A stretch of 64,000 bases of DNA. Source: DASVVT01 sp036386415. GTDB taxonomy: Bacteria > Acidobacteriota > Blastocatellia > Pyrinomonadales > Pyrinomonadaceae. Both the position numbers and the translations under genes were made by a program. Under the pieces are notes generated by a model. The model saw nothing but the letters and a program-made list of their open reading frames with translations, had not been told where the DNA came from and ran no database searches. Where the stretch lies: the NCBI GenBank assembly GCA_036386415.1, contig DASVVT010000061.1:1-64000 (forward strand), written 5' to 3'. Of this stretch, positions 1 to 7,746 are shown piece after piece; position 1 is the stretch's first letter, and every line of letters begins with the position of its first letter.

Positions 1-31
1 TTCGTATGAATTAACGATGTAAGAGATGAGA

Positions 32-100
32 GTAGGGGCAGGGACAAGTCCTCTGCCCGCCGGTCGAACAAAAGCGGGCAGGGACAAGCCCTGCCCCTAC
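32..100. repeat. Intergenic quasi-palindrome with an internal direct repeat
   Basis: The segment begins GTAGGGGCAGGGACAAG and ends with the near reverse complement CCTGCCCCTAC. The unit GGGCAGGGACAAG occurs twice, so the element is both inverted and directly repeated. It lies downstream of the M4 protease gene, which reads towards it, so it could form a hairpin at the end of that transcript. No U-tract follows, so it is not a classical terminator. The remaining bases 1-223 hold no supported gene. Confidence 0.6.
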
Positions 101-223
101 AATGTTGCTGATGCTGGTAAATTCATCTGCAAACCGCTCTAGGACTTTACACGCCGGGGGCGCGAAGCAGAAGTTCCTTTGCAACTTCCGCTTCGCGCCC
201 TCCAGCATTTAAAGTACTTCTCC

Positions 224-3200
224 TTATGGATTGACCCTCAAGGTCTGCGCCAGAGTCTTCCCGTTAGCCGCAGCTTTAATGACCACGTTCTTGACGCTCG
301 ACACGCGCGCCGTCCTGATCTTGAACGCGACGTTCGCTTTCCCTGCCGCGATGGTGATGTTGCTCACGGTCGGGTTGGCAACGGACGGGACGCTGGACGA
401 GAGCGCCACGTTGATTCCTCCGGCTGGCGCGGGGCACTTCAGCGTGAGCACGCCCGAAACGTATTGCCCGCTGCGCACTGGATTCGGATTCAAGACCATA
501 CCCTGAAGGACGTTCGGCTCGACCAGCAAGCGCCTGCTGACGCTGGAAGTTCCGAGCGTGGCCGTAATCAGAATGATCCTCCGGCTCGTCACGGGCTTCA
601 CCGTGATCGGGAAGACCTTATTCGCCGCTCCTGCCGGTACCTTGATGCTGGCGGGGACACTCGCGACCGACGGGTCTTCGCTCGTCAGCGTGACAATCGT
701 TCCGCCAGCCGGTGCGGGTGCGCTCAGCGTGACGTTGCCTGTCGGCGCACGGCATCCGGCGGTCGCACTGGTGGACGAAAGCGTCATCGAGACGAGCGTG
801 AGCGCCGGAGGTGGCACTGCTACCCTCTCAACAACCGTCTTGACAGAGTTGCTGAATGGGCTTTGCGCGACCTCTGATCCGAACGTGAAAGCGGTGCGGA
901 CGCGATAGCAGAAGGTGCCCGGTTGAGCGACAGTAACGGTGTAGGATGTTCCGTTGACACTGGTCAAGGTGCTCCAGTTGTCGTTTGTGACGGAGATGTT
1001 GTCCACGTACCAGCCGAAGGGCGTTGAGCCGGGCTTGTTATCTGCCCCCGCTGTAAATCTGAAACGCAGATAGATTGACTTACCCTTATAAGTCGTCAGG
1101 TCAACCTGACGCGCCGACAGAGGCTCCGTGCCGAAGAACTCCCCTGCCGTCGGCGCAAGCTCCGAGCGGCTGTTGGTGTAAACGACGCTCCAGTTGCTGC
1201 CGTCCTCCGAGACCTCTACGTACACGGAGTCGTCGCTCTCGTTGATGTTCCAGTCGGAGAAGGTCAGGGCGGTGGTGCCGCCCGATGGCAGCGTGATCTT
1301 ATTCTTTGACGTCAGGATGGAAGAGGCGTTAGTTGCGCCTTCGGCAGCACGCGCCCAGAAGGCCGTGCTGTCGTGTTGCGGCTTCGCCGTCGAAGTCTCC
1401 CAGTCGAACGCGCCAGTCCCTTCGGTCGTCAGATTCCACTGCGCGAACTCGCTCTCCGCATCATCCGCGAAGAGAGGCCCGCAAGAGGAGGTCGACTGCT
1501 CCAGGGTGTCCGGCCCGGTCGCGCCCGCCGGACGAGTCCACGTCAGTTGATAAGACCCATCCGTGTCCGGGTTCTCGTAGCCAGAGCCGATAGCCAGCAC
1601 GGGAGCCGCAAGCACAGGGCAGTCGTAGACGCGTATGTTATCGACGTACCAGCCCTGATTGCCGCCGCAACCGTCCTTGCCGAAGTCGAAGCGGATTTTG
1701 AAGGTATCGCCGGGCGCAACCAGCGTGGAAAGATCTATGACGGTCGTGCCGAATGCGGGCACTTCCGGGTCAGCCCCGCTCCAGGCAAACTCGCCCGCCT
1801 TCGGGTTGGTGTTCTGATCCGTCGGCGGCGCAGCCCTCAACTGGTCGGGCGGGCCGTTGAAGATGTAATTCTCTTGCGGCACGAGCGTAAATGCGCCGCC
1901 GTTCTTGCTGATCTTAACGTTGCCACCGTCGACCAGAAACTCGGAGGCCACGAATTGATCGAAGCTCATCTTCAAGTCGGACGCGCCCTGGGGCACTGTG
2001 ATGGTGGGGCTATCTATCGTGAACTGCCCGGAGTAGTCGCCGTTCGGATCGCCGCAAATGCCGCCCGAGCCGCCGTTGGCGAAAGCCGCAGTCCCTGTGC
2101 GACCGGCGGGCAGCGTGTTGTCCAACTCCCAGTTGTGATTGGGCCAGCCGGCGAATGAGCCCGTGCTGGTCTTAGTCCAACCGTCCATGTTGCCGTCTTC
2201 CCAGTCTTCCGTGAAGATGTTGGTCGCGCCGTTGCAGGCTGCGGGCGTGTTCGGGTTAAAGAGCGGGCCGAAGTGGCACTGCTCTGGCCGCTTGCTCATC
2301 TCGACGGCGGCCATCGCGTCGGCCACAGACTGGCAGTTGGCCGCAGTAATCGTCTCGCCCGACGATGTGCCCGCCGCCGAGCTCGTCGAAAGCCCGTTGA
2401 GATTCTGGCCGATCAGGTCCTGGCAGGACGCGCGCAGCGCCTGCTCGTGCTGCGCGAAGTTGGTCGTCGGCGTCTGGTAGACGGACATCGCGCGGAAGTA
2501 GATGTGCAGCGCCTTCGTCCGTCCGATGCCTGTGACAGCCACGGTATTGAACGTTCCGCCGGGTAATGAGGACGTGCCGTCTACGAGTAGCGCAAAGGCA
2601 TGATTAGGCACGCCCGAATTTGTGTGTACGCCGCCACCGTCGTCCGCGCCGCAGTGATAGGCGGTGGATGAAACTTTATCCGGGTCTCCCCAGACGGTCG
2701 GAGACCACATGTCGCGCAGGATGCCGAGCGCCGCCGGTTGATTGAGCCCCGACACATCCTCGCCGATACGCCAGCGCACGCCGCCGCCTGAGATAGTCCA
2801 TTGACCGGCATCTTCATCAAATGTGTACTCCGTCGGATGGTCGTTATCGATCCCGCCTTCGGGGCTGTCCATGCCGTTCAATTGGTCAACCATCTCGCCG
2901 AAGATGTCTGAGTAAGATTCGTTCAAAGCGCCGGACTGGAAGGAGTAGACTAGATCATGCGTGAACTGCGTGTAGCCGTGCGTCCACTCGTGTGCGACCA
3001 CGTCGTCGGCATCAATTTCGGGACAGTAGTTGGTCGTCTGGCCGTCCCAGTAGGCGTTGGGGCAGACAGAGTTGACCAGATAGACTGTGCGCATCGTCGA
3101 GCCGTTGCCGTCGAAGGAATCGCGTCCGAAAGCGGAGCTGAAGAGATTGTAGGCATGCCCTGTGAATTGAAAGAGACCTTCGATAGCAGGATTTGGAGAC

Positions 3201-4120
3201 GGCAAAAGGTCTTCTTCCTTGCGCACGACGAAGAGGTCAGGGTTGGACGAATCGTACTTCGGCGAATAGACGCGCCGGTTCAGCGCCTCGTGGCGCAGGG
3301 GAATACGGTTGAGCACCGCGCCTGTCTGGGCGTCGACCCAGACCTGCTCTAAACGCCCCAGAGAGTCGGAGACATTAACGCTATAGGCGAGCACGCTCTG
3401 CCCGCGATAGCCTTCCAACAGACCCGTGCGGTAAATACTCAAACCGGTCTCGACGATCTTAAGCGAGCTATCCTTCATCTCCTTGCGCAGAGCCGAAAGC
3501 GCGCTCTGTCCGGCTGCCGCTTCGCTGATGCCGGGCGTCGCTTTGACGTTAATGCCGGGCACGAAGTTACCGTTGACTGCCGTGATGCCGCGCTCGTTCA
3601 TGTGGACGACTAATTGTGCCCCGAATACGGCTCGCCCCTGATAGAACTGGTTGAGACGCACATGCGTGCTCCCGATTGAGTCCGTATGAACATTTACCGC
3701 GCGCATCTCGCTCCCCTGCGACGCACCGTCGTCAGCCGCGTTCGACAGACGAGTGCGCTCCGCCTCACTCATCCCGAACAGAGCGCCATGCGTGCTCAGG
3801 AAAGCCAGCGCACGCTTCTCAGGTGTGGCCGAAGCATCGTCCGCTGAAAGCACAGCCGCGCCGGTCGCACGAACAAAGCTGTAAACGCCGGTTTCGCGCG
3901 AGACCTGGGAGACGACCTGAGCGCCGGTCGCGCTCTGCAATCTAGCCAGCGCTTGCGCGGCTGCCGGACTGGCGGCCATCTCTCCCGCGCCGTTCTGCGC
4001 AGCACTACGGTTGGTCTGGGCAGCAGACTTCGAGGAAGACGTAAATAGGAAGGGCACACCCGCTATCAAGCTCAGCAGGCACAACAGTAAGATTATGCGA
4101 ATAGTTCTCCGAGAGTTCAT
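224..4120 (-). CDS. Large secreted M4 (thermolysin-like) metalloprotease with C-terminal beta domains
   Basis: This 1298-residue secreted zinc endopeptidase has a signal peptide at about residues 1-34 and an FTP/PepSY-like propeptide to about 300. The catalytic M4 domain shows HEWTH near residue 377, the third zinc-ligand motif GALNESYSDIFGE near 396, and the catalytic-His motif VHTNSGVPNHAF near 495. Two Cys-containing jelly-roll/MAM-like segments, as in immune-inhibitor-type exoproteases, follow at about 640-1080. Two tandem Ig-like repeats with the pattern 'APAPAGG..V.L.S..PSVA' end the protein. Thermolysins are usually about 300 residues mature, so this is a long multidomain exoenzyme, probably nutritional. 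TAAGGAG lies nine bases before the ATG. It is transcribed alone. Confidence 0.92.
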   Translation of the reverse strand: MNSRRTIRIILLLCLLSLIAGVPFLFTSSSKSAAQTNRSAAQNGAGEMAASPAAAQALARLQSATGAQVVSQVSRETGVYSFVRATGAAVLSADDASATPEKRALAFLSTHGALFGMSEAERTRLSNAADDGASQGSEMRAVNVHTDSIGSTHVRLNQFYQGRAVFGAQLVVHMNERGITAVNGNFVPGINVKATPGISEAAAGQSALSALRKEMKDSSLKIVETGLSIYRTGLLEGYRGQSVLAYSVNVSDSLGRLEQVWVDAQTGAVLNRIPLRHEALNRRVYSPKYDSSNPDLFVVRKEEDLLPSPNPAIEGLFQFTGHAYNLFSSAFGRDSFDGNGSTMRTVYLVNSVCPNAYWDGQTTNYCPEIDADDVVAHEWTHGYTQFTHDLVYSFQSGALNESYSDIFGEMVDQLNGMDSPEGGIDNDHPTEYTFDEDAGQWTISGGGVRWRIGEDVSGLNQPAALGILRDMWSPTVWGDPDKVSSTAYHCGADDGGGVHTNSGVPNHAFALLVDGTSSLPGGTFNTVAVTGIGRTKALHIYFRAMSVYQTPTTNFAQHEQALRASCQDLIGQNLNGLSTSSAAGTSSGETITAANCQSVADAMAAVEMSKRPEQCHFGPLFNPNTPAACNGATNIFTEDWEDGNMDGWTKTSTGSFAGWPNHNWELDNTLPAGRTGTAAFANGGSGGICGDPNGDYSGQFTIDSPTITVPQGASDLKMSFDQFVASEFLVDGGNVKISKNGGAFTLVPQENYIFNGPPDQLRAAPPTDQNTNPKAGEFAWSGADPEVPAFGTTVIDLSTLVAPGDTFKIRFDFGKDGCGGNQGWYVDNIRVYDCPVLAAPVLAIGSGYENPDTDGSYQLTWTRPAGATGPDTLEQSTSSCGPLFADDAESEFAQWNLTTEGTGAFDWETSTAKPQHDSTAFWARAAEGATNASSILTSKNKITLPSGGTTALTFSDWNINESDDSVYVEVSEDGSNWSVVYTNSRSELAPTAGEFFGTEPLSARQVDLTTYKGKSIYLRFRFTAGADNKPGSTPFGWYVDNISVTNDNWSTLTSVNGTSYTVTVAQPGTFCYRVRTAFTFGSEVAQSPFSNSVKTVVERVAVPPPALTLVSMTLSSTSATAGCRAPTGNVTLSAPAPAGGTIVTLTSEDPSVASVPASIKVPAGAANKVFPITVKPVTSRRIILITATLGTSSVSRRLLVEPNVLQGMVLNPNPVRSGQYVSGVLTLKCPAPAGGINVALSSSVPSVANPTVSNITIAAGKANVAFKIRTARVSSVKNVVIKAAANGKTLAQTLRVNP

Positions 4121-4362
4121 CGTCCAAGCTCCTTATCTTAACGGGCAGATAGCAGGGTTGATCTGTCTCCTGTATGGTTCGCGAACTTTAGGCTTGACCG
4201 GTTGAGAAATTCTTGAGGATTTCTTAAGGGGCGGCAAAAGACGTGAAAAAGCCGGTGCTTTTAGCGTTTTTGGGCCTGCGGCCCTGCCCGCGCTCTGGCC
4301 GTAGCGCTCACAGGCAATTGAAAACGGCTCTCAGAGGCTCAGCGATGAGAAACTGTTCGCGA

Positions 4363-4532
4363 AGTCCCGTAGGGACGGTTGAGATTAGCGAGAGCGCTTC
4401 AGCGCTGGGAATCAGTCGAGGTATGAATGTAGAGTCCCGTTGGGACGACTGAACAATTGGCGTCATGTTCAGTCGTCCCTACGGGACTCCACTCTTTTTT
4501 CATTGCGGTATTCCCAGCCATCAATGGCTGGG
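4363..4532. repeat. Composite palindromic repeat cluster with GTCCCGTAGGGAC units
   Basis: A near-perfect inverted repeat has arms at 4433-4454 and 4467-4488 (21 of 22 matching) around a 12-nt loop. Each arm contains the unit GTCCC(G)TNGGGAC, and another copy of this unit stands alone at 4363-4375. A second hairpin at 4513-4532 (CCCAGCCAT/ATGGCTGGG) echoes AGCGCTGGGAAT just upstream. The cluster fills most of the 570-base gap between the divergent M4 protease and the small gene at 4690. No coding sequence is supported there. Confidence 0.75.
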
Positions 4533-4689
4533 CTACTATCAAATGTCCCTGGCAGGACAGTTCATCTGTGATGTCTTATGACGAAGACGATTTTTTCGTG
4601 GAAGATCGCCTGCGCTCGCTCGGCGCTGGTTAATTCGATCGTTAAGCGTCTTCCTTGAGCCCAAACGAAACAACTGATTTAATGCCCTC

Positions 4690-4923
4690 ATGAACTTTGA
4701 GGTCATCAGCGAAGTCACGGATGTTGAAACTATCGCTACTGGCAGCAAAATTCGTGATGTCGCAAGGTTGCGTAGAATGTATGGCAAAGGCAGATGGCGT
4801 AAGCTGAAGGGTGTTGCAAAGGTGCGCTTGAGAAGTGGTAAAATTCGACTGGCTGAATTGCATTGGTATGAGGCGCATGGCATTGGCAAGCGAGAAATGA
4901 AACGTAAACGATATTTGGATTAA
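4690..4923 (+). CDS. Small basic protein of unknown function, first of an AT-rich pair
   Basis: This 77-residue protein has a basic centre (RMYGKGRWRKLKG) and a conserved-looking tail (HWYEAHGIGKREMKRK). From memory, similar small proteins occur in cyanobacteria and other phyla, but no function is known to me. The gene is followed after four bases by another small gene, so the two are probably co-transcribed. The pair is clearly AT-richer than its surroundings (25 of 60 G+C in 4981-5040), which suggests horizontal acquisition. A toxin-antitoxin role is possible, but no toxin motif is visible. Confidence 0.65.
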   Translation: MNFEVISEVTDVETIATGSKIRDVARLRRMYGKGRWRKLKGVAKVRLRSGKIRLAELHWYEAHGIGKREMKRKRYLD

Positions 4924-4927
4924 GGCT

Positions 4928-5164
4928 ATGAAAAAACGGAAAGAGAAAGAATCAAGATTTGCCGTCTGCGTGAATAATGCAGATTATCCAGCATCATTGG
5001 AGTTGCATAAAATTTATCGTGTCTTGCCGGATGAGGATGCCGAAATTGATGGAGATATTCGAGTCGTAGATGAAAGCGGCGAAGATTACTTATATCCGGC
5101 AGAGTGGTTTGTTCCCATCGAGTTGCCACAGGCGGTGGAAAAATCTCTATTGCAAGCAGCTTGA
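4928..5164 (+). CDS. Small acidic protein of unknown function, second of the pair
   Basis: The 78-residue product is acidic in its centre (PDEDAEIDGDIRVVDESGED) and continues YLYPAEWFVPIELP. The regular beta-strand pattern suggests a small beta-barrel or SH3-like fold. It follows the basic 77-residue protein by four bases; the opposite charges of the partners fit a complex, but this is inference. A poly-A/G-rich stretch sits at the start codon. It ends 19 bases from the convergent ATP-grasp gene, with no obvious terminator between. Confidence 0.65.
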   Translation: MKKRKEKESRFAVCVNNADYPASLELHKIYRVLPDEDAEIDGDIRVVDESGEDYLYPAEWFVPIELPQAVEKSLLQAA

Positions 5165-5183
5165 TACAACCAACGGCGACATC

Positions 5184-6215
5184 TTATCCCATCGGGTCAT
5201 AACTCATCCCGAGCGTCATGATCTTTTGTAACAAGGCTTGATACTTCACGCCGAAGTGTTCCGCAGAATTTGCGAAATCTTCGTTATGCGCGATCTGTGG
5301 ATTGGGATTCACTTCGAGCACGTACATGCTGCCATCCGGTGCGAATCGGTAGTCGATCCGCGCATACCCGCTCAGACCGAGTATCCTGTAGATGCGTTTT
5401 GAAAGGCGCTCGAACTCTTTCTTTAAAGGGGGGGCGAGCTTCGCCGGCTGCGTGACAAGGCCGATCTTCTTTTGATACTCGATGTCCCATTTGGCTTTTC
5501 CGGTGGCAATATTTTGCGAGCCTTCGGGCAGGCTGGTCATCAACAGTTCCCAGGGAGTGTAAGCCTGTAGTTTCTGGTTCCCGATGACGCCGACGTATAT
5601 TTCGCGCCCTTCGATGAATTCTTCGGCCAGCGCGTGCGTCTGATTCTGACGGTGTATGAACTCCACGCGTTCCTTAAGTTTTTCGTCGTCACGCACGATG
5701 GACGCCTGCGAGATTCCGACCGAACCTTCGTCGCTCACAGACTTGACGAACAGCGGGAACCTCAGCCGGTTTGGCCGCTGGACTTTGCGATTCAGCCTGA
5801 AGACGGCGAAGCGCGGCACGCGTATGCGGTGATAGGCGAGAATCTTCTTCGTCAGAGTCTTATCGCGCGTCAGCGTTAACCCGAGCGGGTTGCAGCCCGT
5901 ATAAGGCTGCTTCTTCAATTCCAGATAGCTGACCATGTGCTGGTCGAAGAGGGGGTAGCCGTCGAACTCTTCAAGCAGGTTGAAGGCCACATGGGGAGTG
6001 TATTGTTCGATGGCATCACGAATGACACTGAGCTCGTTTCGTACTTCAACAGGCCAGACCTCGTGCCCCATCTCGCGCAGGGTGGAGACCACGTCATATT
6101 CTGTGCGCCAGGGTTCTTTCTCTTTGTCCTCGACGTCGTCCAAAGTGTCTGGCGGGATCAAGTCGGTTTGCACCAGCACGATGACGCGAAGTTTTCTCTT
6201 GATTTTACGTCTCAC
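5184..6215 (-). CDS. ATP-grasp (D-Ala-D-Ala ligase-like) carboxylate-amine ligase
   Basis: The 343-residue cytoplasmic enzyme of the ATP-grasp fold resembles D-alanine-D-alanine ligase. Visible are the N-terminal nucleotide-like domain (ending HVAFNLLEEFDGYPLFD), ATP-binding strands (FPLFVKSVSDEGSVGIS; LAEEFIEGREIYVGVIG) and the metal site near the C-terminus (ARIDYRF...YVLEVNPNPQI). Such enzymes join a carboxylate to an amine through an acyl phosphate; the substrate here is unknown. The GTG start at 6215 has AGGAT upstream and overlaps the preceding stop as GTGA, so translation is coupled to the metallopeptidase. An upstream ATG at 6311 would need a 100-nt overlap and was rejected. It is not the housekeeping Ddl by context. 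Confidence 0.8.
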   Translation of the reverse strand: MRRKIKRKLRVIVLVQTDLIPPDTLDDVEDKEKEPWRTEYDVVSTLREMGHEVWPVEVRNELSVIRDAIEQYTPHVAFNLLEEFDGYPLFDQHMVSYLELKKQPYTGCNPLGLTLTRDKTLTKKILAYHRIRVPRFAVFRLNRKVQRPNRLRFPLFVKSVSDEGSVGISQASIVRDDEKLKERVEFIHRQNQTHALAEEFIEGREIYVGVIGNQKLQAYTPWELLMTSLPEGSQNIATGKAKWDIEYQKKIGLVTQPAKLAPPLKKEFERLSKRIYRILGLSGYARIDYRFAPDGSMYVLEVNPNPQIAHNEDFANSAEHFGVKYQALLQKIMTLGMSYDPMG

Positions 6216-7237
6216 AATGCGATCCTGTGATAACCGGCATAAATTCCGTTCATGGTCTGAACCGTTAACAACACGAGCACTTTCTGCCGTGTGTGTTCCA
6301 CTGTGAGGCACACACGCAGGCTCAACTCCCGGCAGCGATTAGCCATGTGCGAAAGTTTTTGGTCGATGGCGTAGGTGTGCGCCCCTGTTCCTTCCGCGAC
6401 TTCGTGGCAGAGTTCGCGGCGATGACGCCGTAGAAAGCTGACCGCGCTCGGGCAGGACTCGTGACGCGGCTCGGAGGAGAAGATGCGGAGCAGGTCGCGG
6501 TCGTAATTGGGCGGCCATTGAAAAGCGTAATGCTTCTTCTTGTTGCGATAATGTTCGCGCAGGGTGGTTTCGATCTCCGACAAGTCTTCGGCCCTCACGC
6601 GCGATTTGTTGGTCGGGGATTTCCCCGCCAGTTCGCTCATCACCTCTTCGATGTAATTTAACTTGTTGAGCGCAGGCCAGCCCATGTACTGCCGCCTCCA
6701 ACGCCCTCCGGGCGCAAGCCAGACGGCGAAGGTCTCCGCGAAGTCTTCAGCCGGGTGCGCCTGTGCGTACCAGGCCGGAAGGTGCAGAACGTAGTCGCGG
6801 CTGTTAGGTTCAGGCTTATACCAGTCAGGGTAAGGGCTTTTGAATGAGCCGAATAATTCACGATAGCGTCTTCTGCCATGAAGGCCAAACGCATTATCTA
6901 TCGTGTGACCCGCCTCATGCCGCATGATGCGTAGACACTCCTTCTCGGTTCCGCCCTCGACTTCGAGCATCTGTGCGCGTTCGAGCTTAGCCAATCGCGG
7001 ATGGGCGAGGTAGAAGGCGATCGCGAAGCCCGGAACTCCGTCGGGCGTAAACCACTCTTCGGAGAGCCAGACGTGCGGCTTGAAACGCAGGCCGCGTGCG
7101 GAAATCTCTTCGTGGAGCCAGGCCACGCGATCTTCTAAAGGCGTGCCTTCGATGCTCAGAGGCAGATCACAAAGGCGCATGTCGAGCAGTTGCTCGTCCG
7201 TCATGCGATTCAGATCATGTGCAAGCACTACTGACAC
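6212..7237 (-). CDS. Putative zinc-binding metallopeptidase
   Basis: The 341-residue protein has HEAGH at about residue 107 and a downstream Glu-rich helix (HPAEDFAETFAVWL) that would supply the third zinc ligand. This is the arrangement of the 'putative zinc-binding metallopeptidase' family. There is no signal peptide or membrane segment, so it acts in the cytoplasm. The GTG start has AAGGGG five bases upstream. Its stop overlaps the ATP-grasp start by four bases. A ligase made with a protease suggests formation and cleavage or trimming of an unusual peptide or amide bond; this is inferred from pairing only. Confidence 0.75.
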   Translation of the reverse strand: MSVVLAHDLNRMTDEQLLDMRLCDLPLSIEGTPLEDRVAWLHEEISARGLRFKPHVWLSEEWFTPDGVPGFAIAFYLAHPRLAKLERAQMLEVEGGTEKECLRIMRHEAGHTIDNAFGLHGRRRYRELFGSFKSPYPDWYKPEPNSRDYVLHLPAWYAQAHPAEDFAETFAVWLAPGGRWRRQYMGWPALNKLNYIEEVMSELAGKSPTNKSRVRAEDLSEIETTLREHYRNKKKHYAFQWPPNYDRDLLRIFSSEPRHESCPSAVSFLRRHRRELCHEVAEGTGAHTYAIDQKLSHMANRCRELSLRVCLTVEHTRQKVLVLLTVQTMNGIYAGYHRIAL

Positions 7238-7456
7238 GAAACCCCTTGGTAAAGTCCCTTCAGTCCGTTCGACATATCTCTTTTTAATTATAGCTTACGG
7301 TAGACATTGCCCCCTAAGCAGGTGGGATAAACCACTAAGCGCAATGAACGCTCTGCAATTGAGGCAGTGAGGCTGGATTTCCAAGCGGCACGTCACAACG
7401 GGGTCACAAAAGAAGTACGGCCACCACAGCGGGTGGCCGTAAACTCTTAAAAACTT

Positions 7457-7532
7457 TGGTGGAGCAGAGGGGGATCGAACCCCTGGCCTCGGCATTGCGA
7501 ACGCCGCGCTCTCCCAGCTGAGCTACTGCCCC
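7457..7532 (-). tRNA. tRNA-Ala (anticodon CGC)
   Basis: The minus strand folds into a standard 76-nt cloverleaf. The acceptor stem is GGGGCAG with CTGCTCC, the D-arm GCTCAGCTGGGAGAGC, the anticodon stem CGGCG/TGCCG around loop TTCGCAA, and the T-arm AGGGGTTCGATCCCCCT. The CCA end is encoded (7457-7459). Anticodon CGC reads the alanine codon GCG, common in this GC-rich segment. It stands alone, between the metallopeptidase and the glucan phosphorylase. Confidence 0.97.
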
Positions 7533-7644
7533 ACGAACGAAAAGGATGATAGGGGAGGGGAATGAGCAGTGTCAAGCATGATGTGTGAAGCAGATGTTCC
7601 TGGTGAGCCTTAAAAAGAAATAGTGTGATTAAGTGAGAGGAAAT

Positions 7645-7737
7645 TAAACGCAAAGGGCGCAAAGTGCAGCGCAGAGGGCGCAGAGAGAGAGTTTTCCTTT
7701 GCGTACTTTGCGCTGCACTTTGCGCCCTTTGCGTTTA
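7645..7737. repeat. CTTTGCG-type intergenic palindrome, perfect 29-bp arms
   Basis: Arms 7645-7673 and 7709-7737 are exact reverse complements, and both consist of near-tandem units (GCAAAGGGC, GCAAAGTGC). This is the cleanest of six copies of the family in the window. It ends ten bases from the stop of the glucan phosphorylase gene, so it would form a large hairpin at that transcript's 3' end. No U-run follows. Confidence 0.85.
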
Positions 7738-7746
7738 AATCATCCG

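Noticed and set aside
11..208. 65-residue minus-strand frame at the left edge
   Set aside because: It is read through the intergenic palindrome and has no start context.
179..4059. Long plus-strand frames opposite the M4 protease (for example 179-877 and 1373-2158)
   Set aside because: They are antisense shadows of a clear protease gene, Arg/His-rich, with no domains or ribosome sites.
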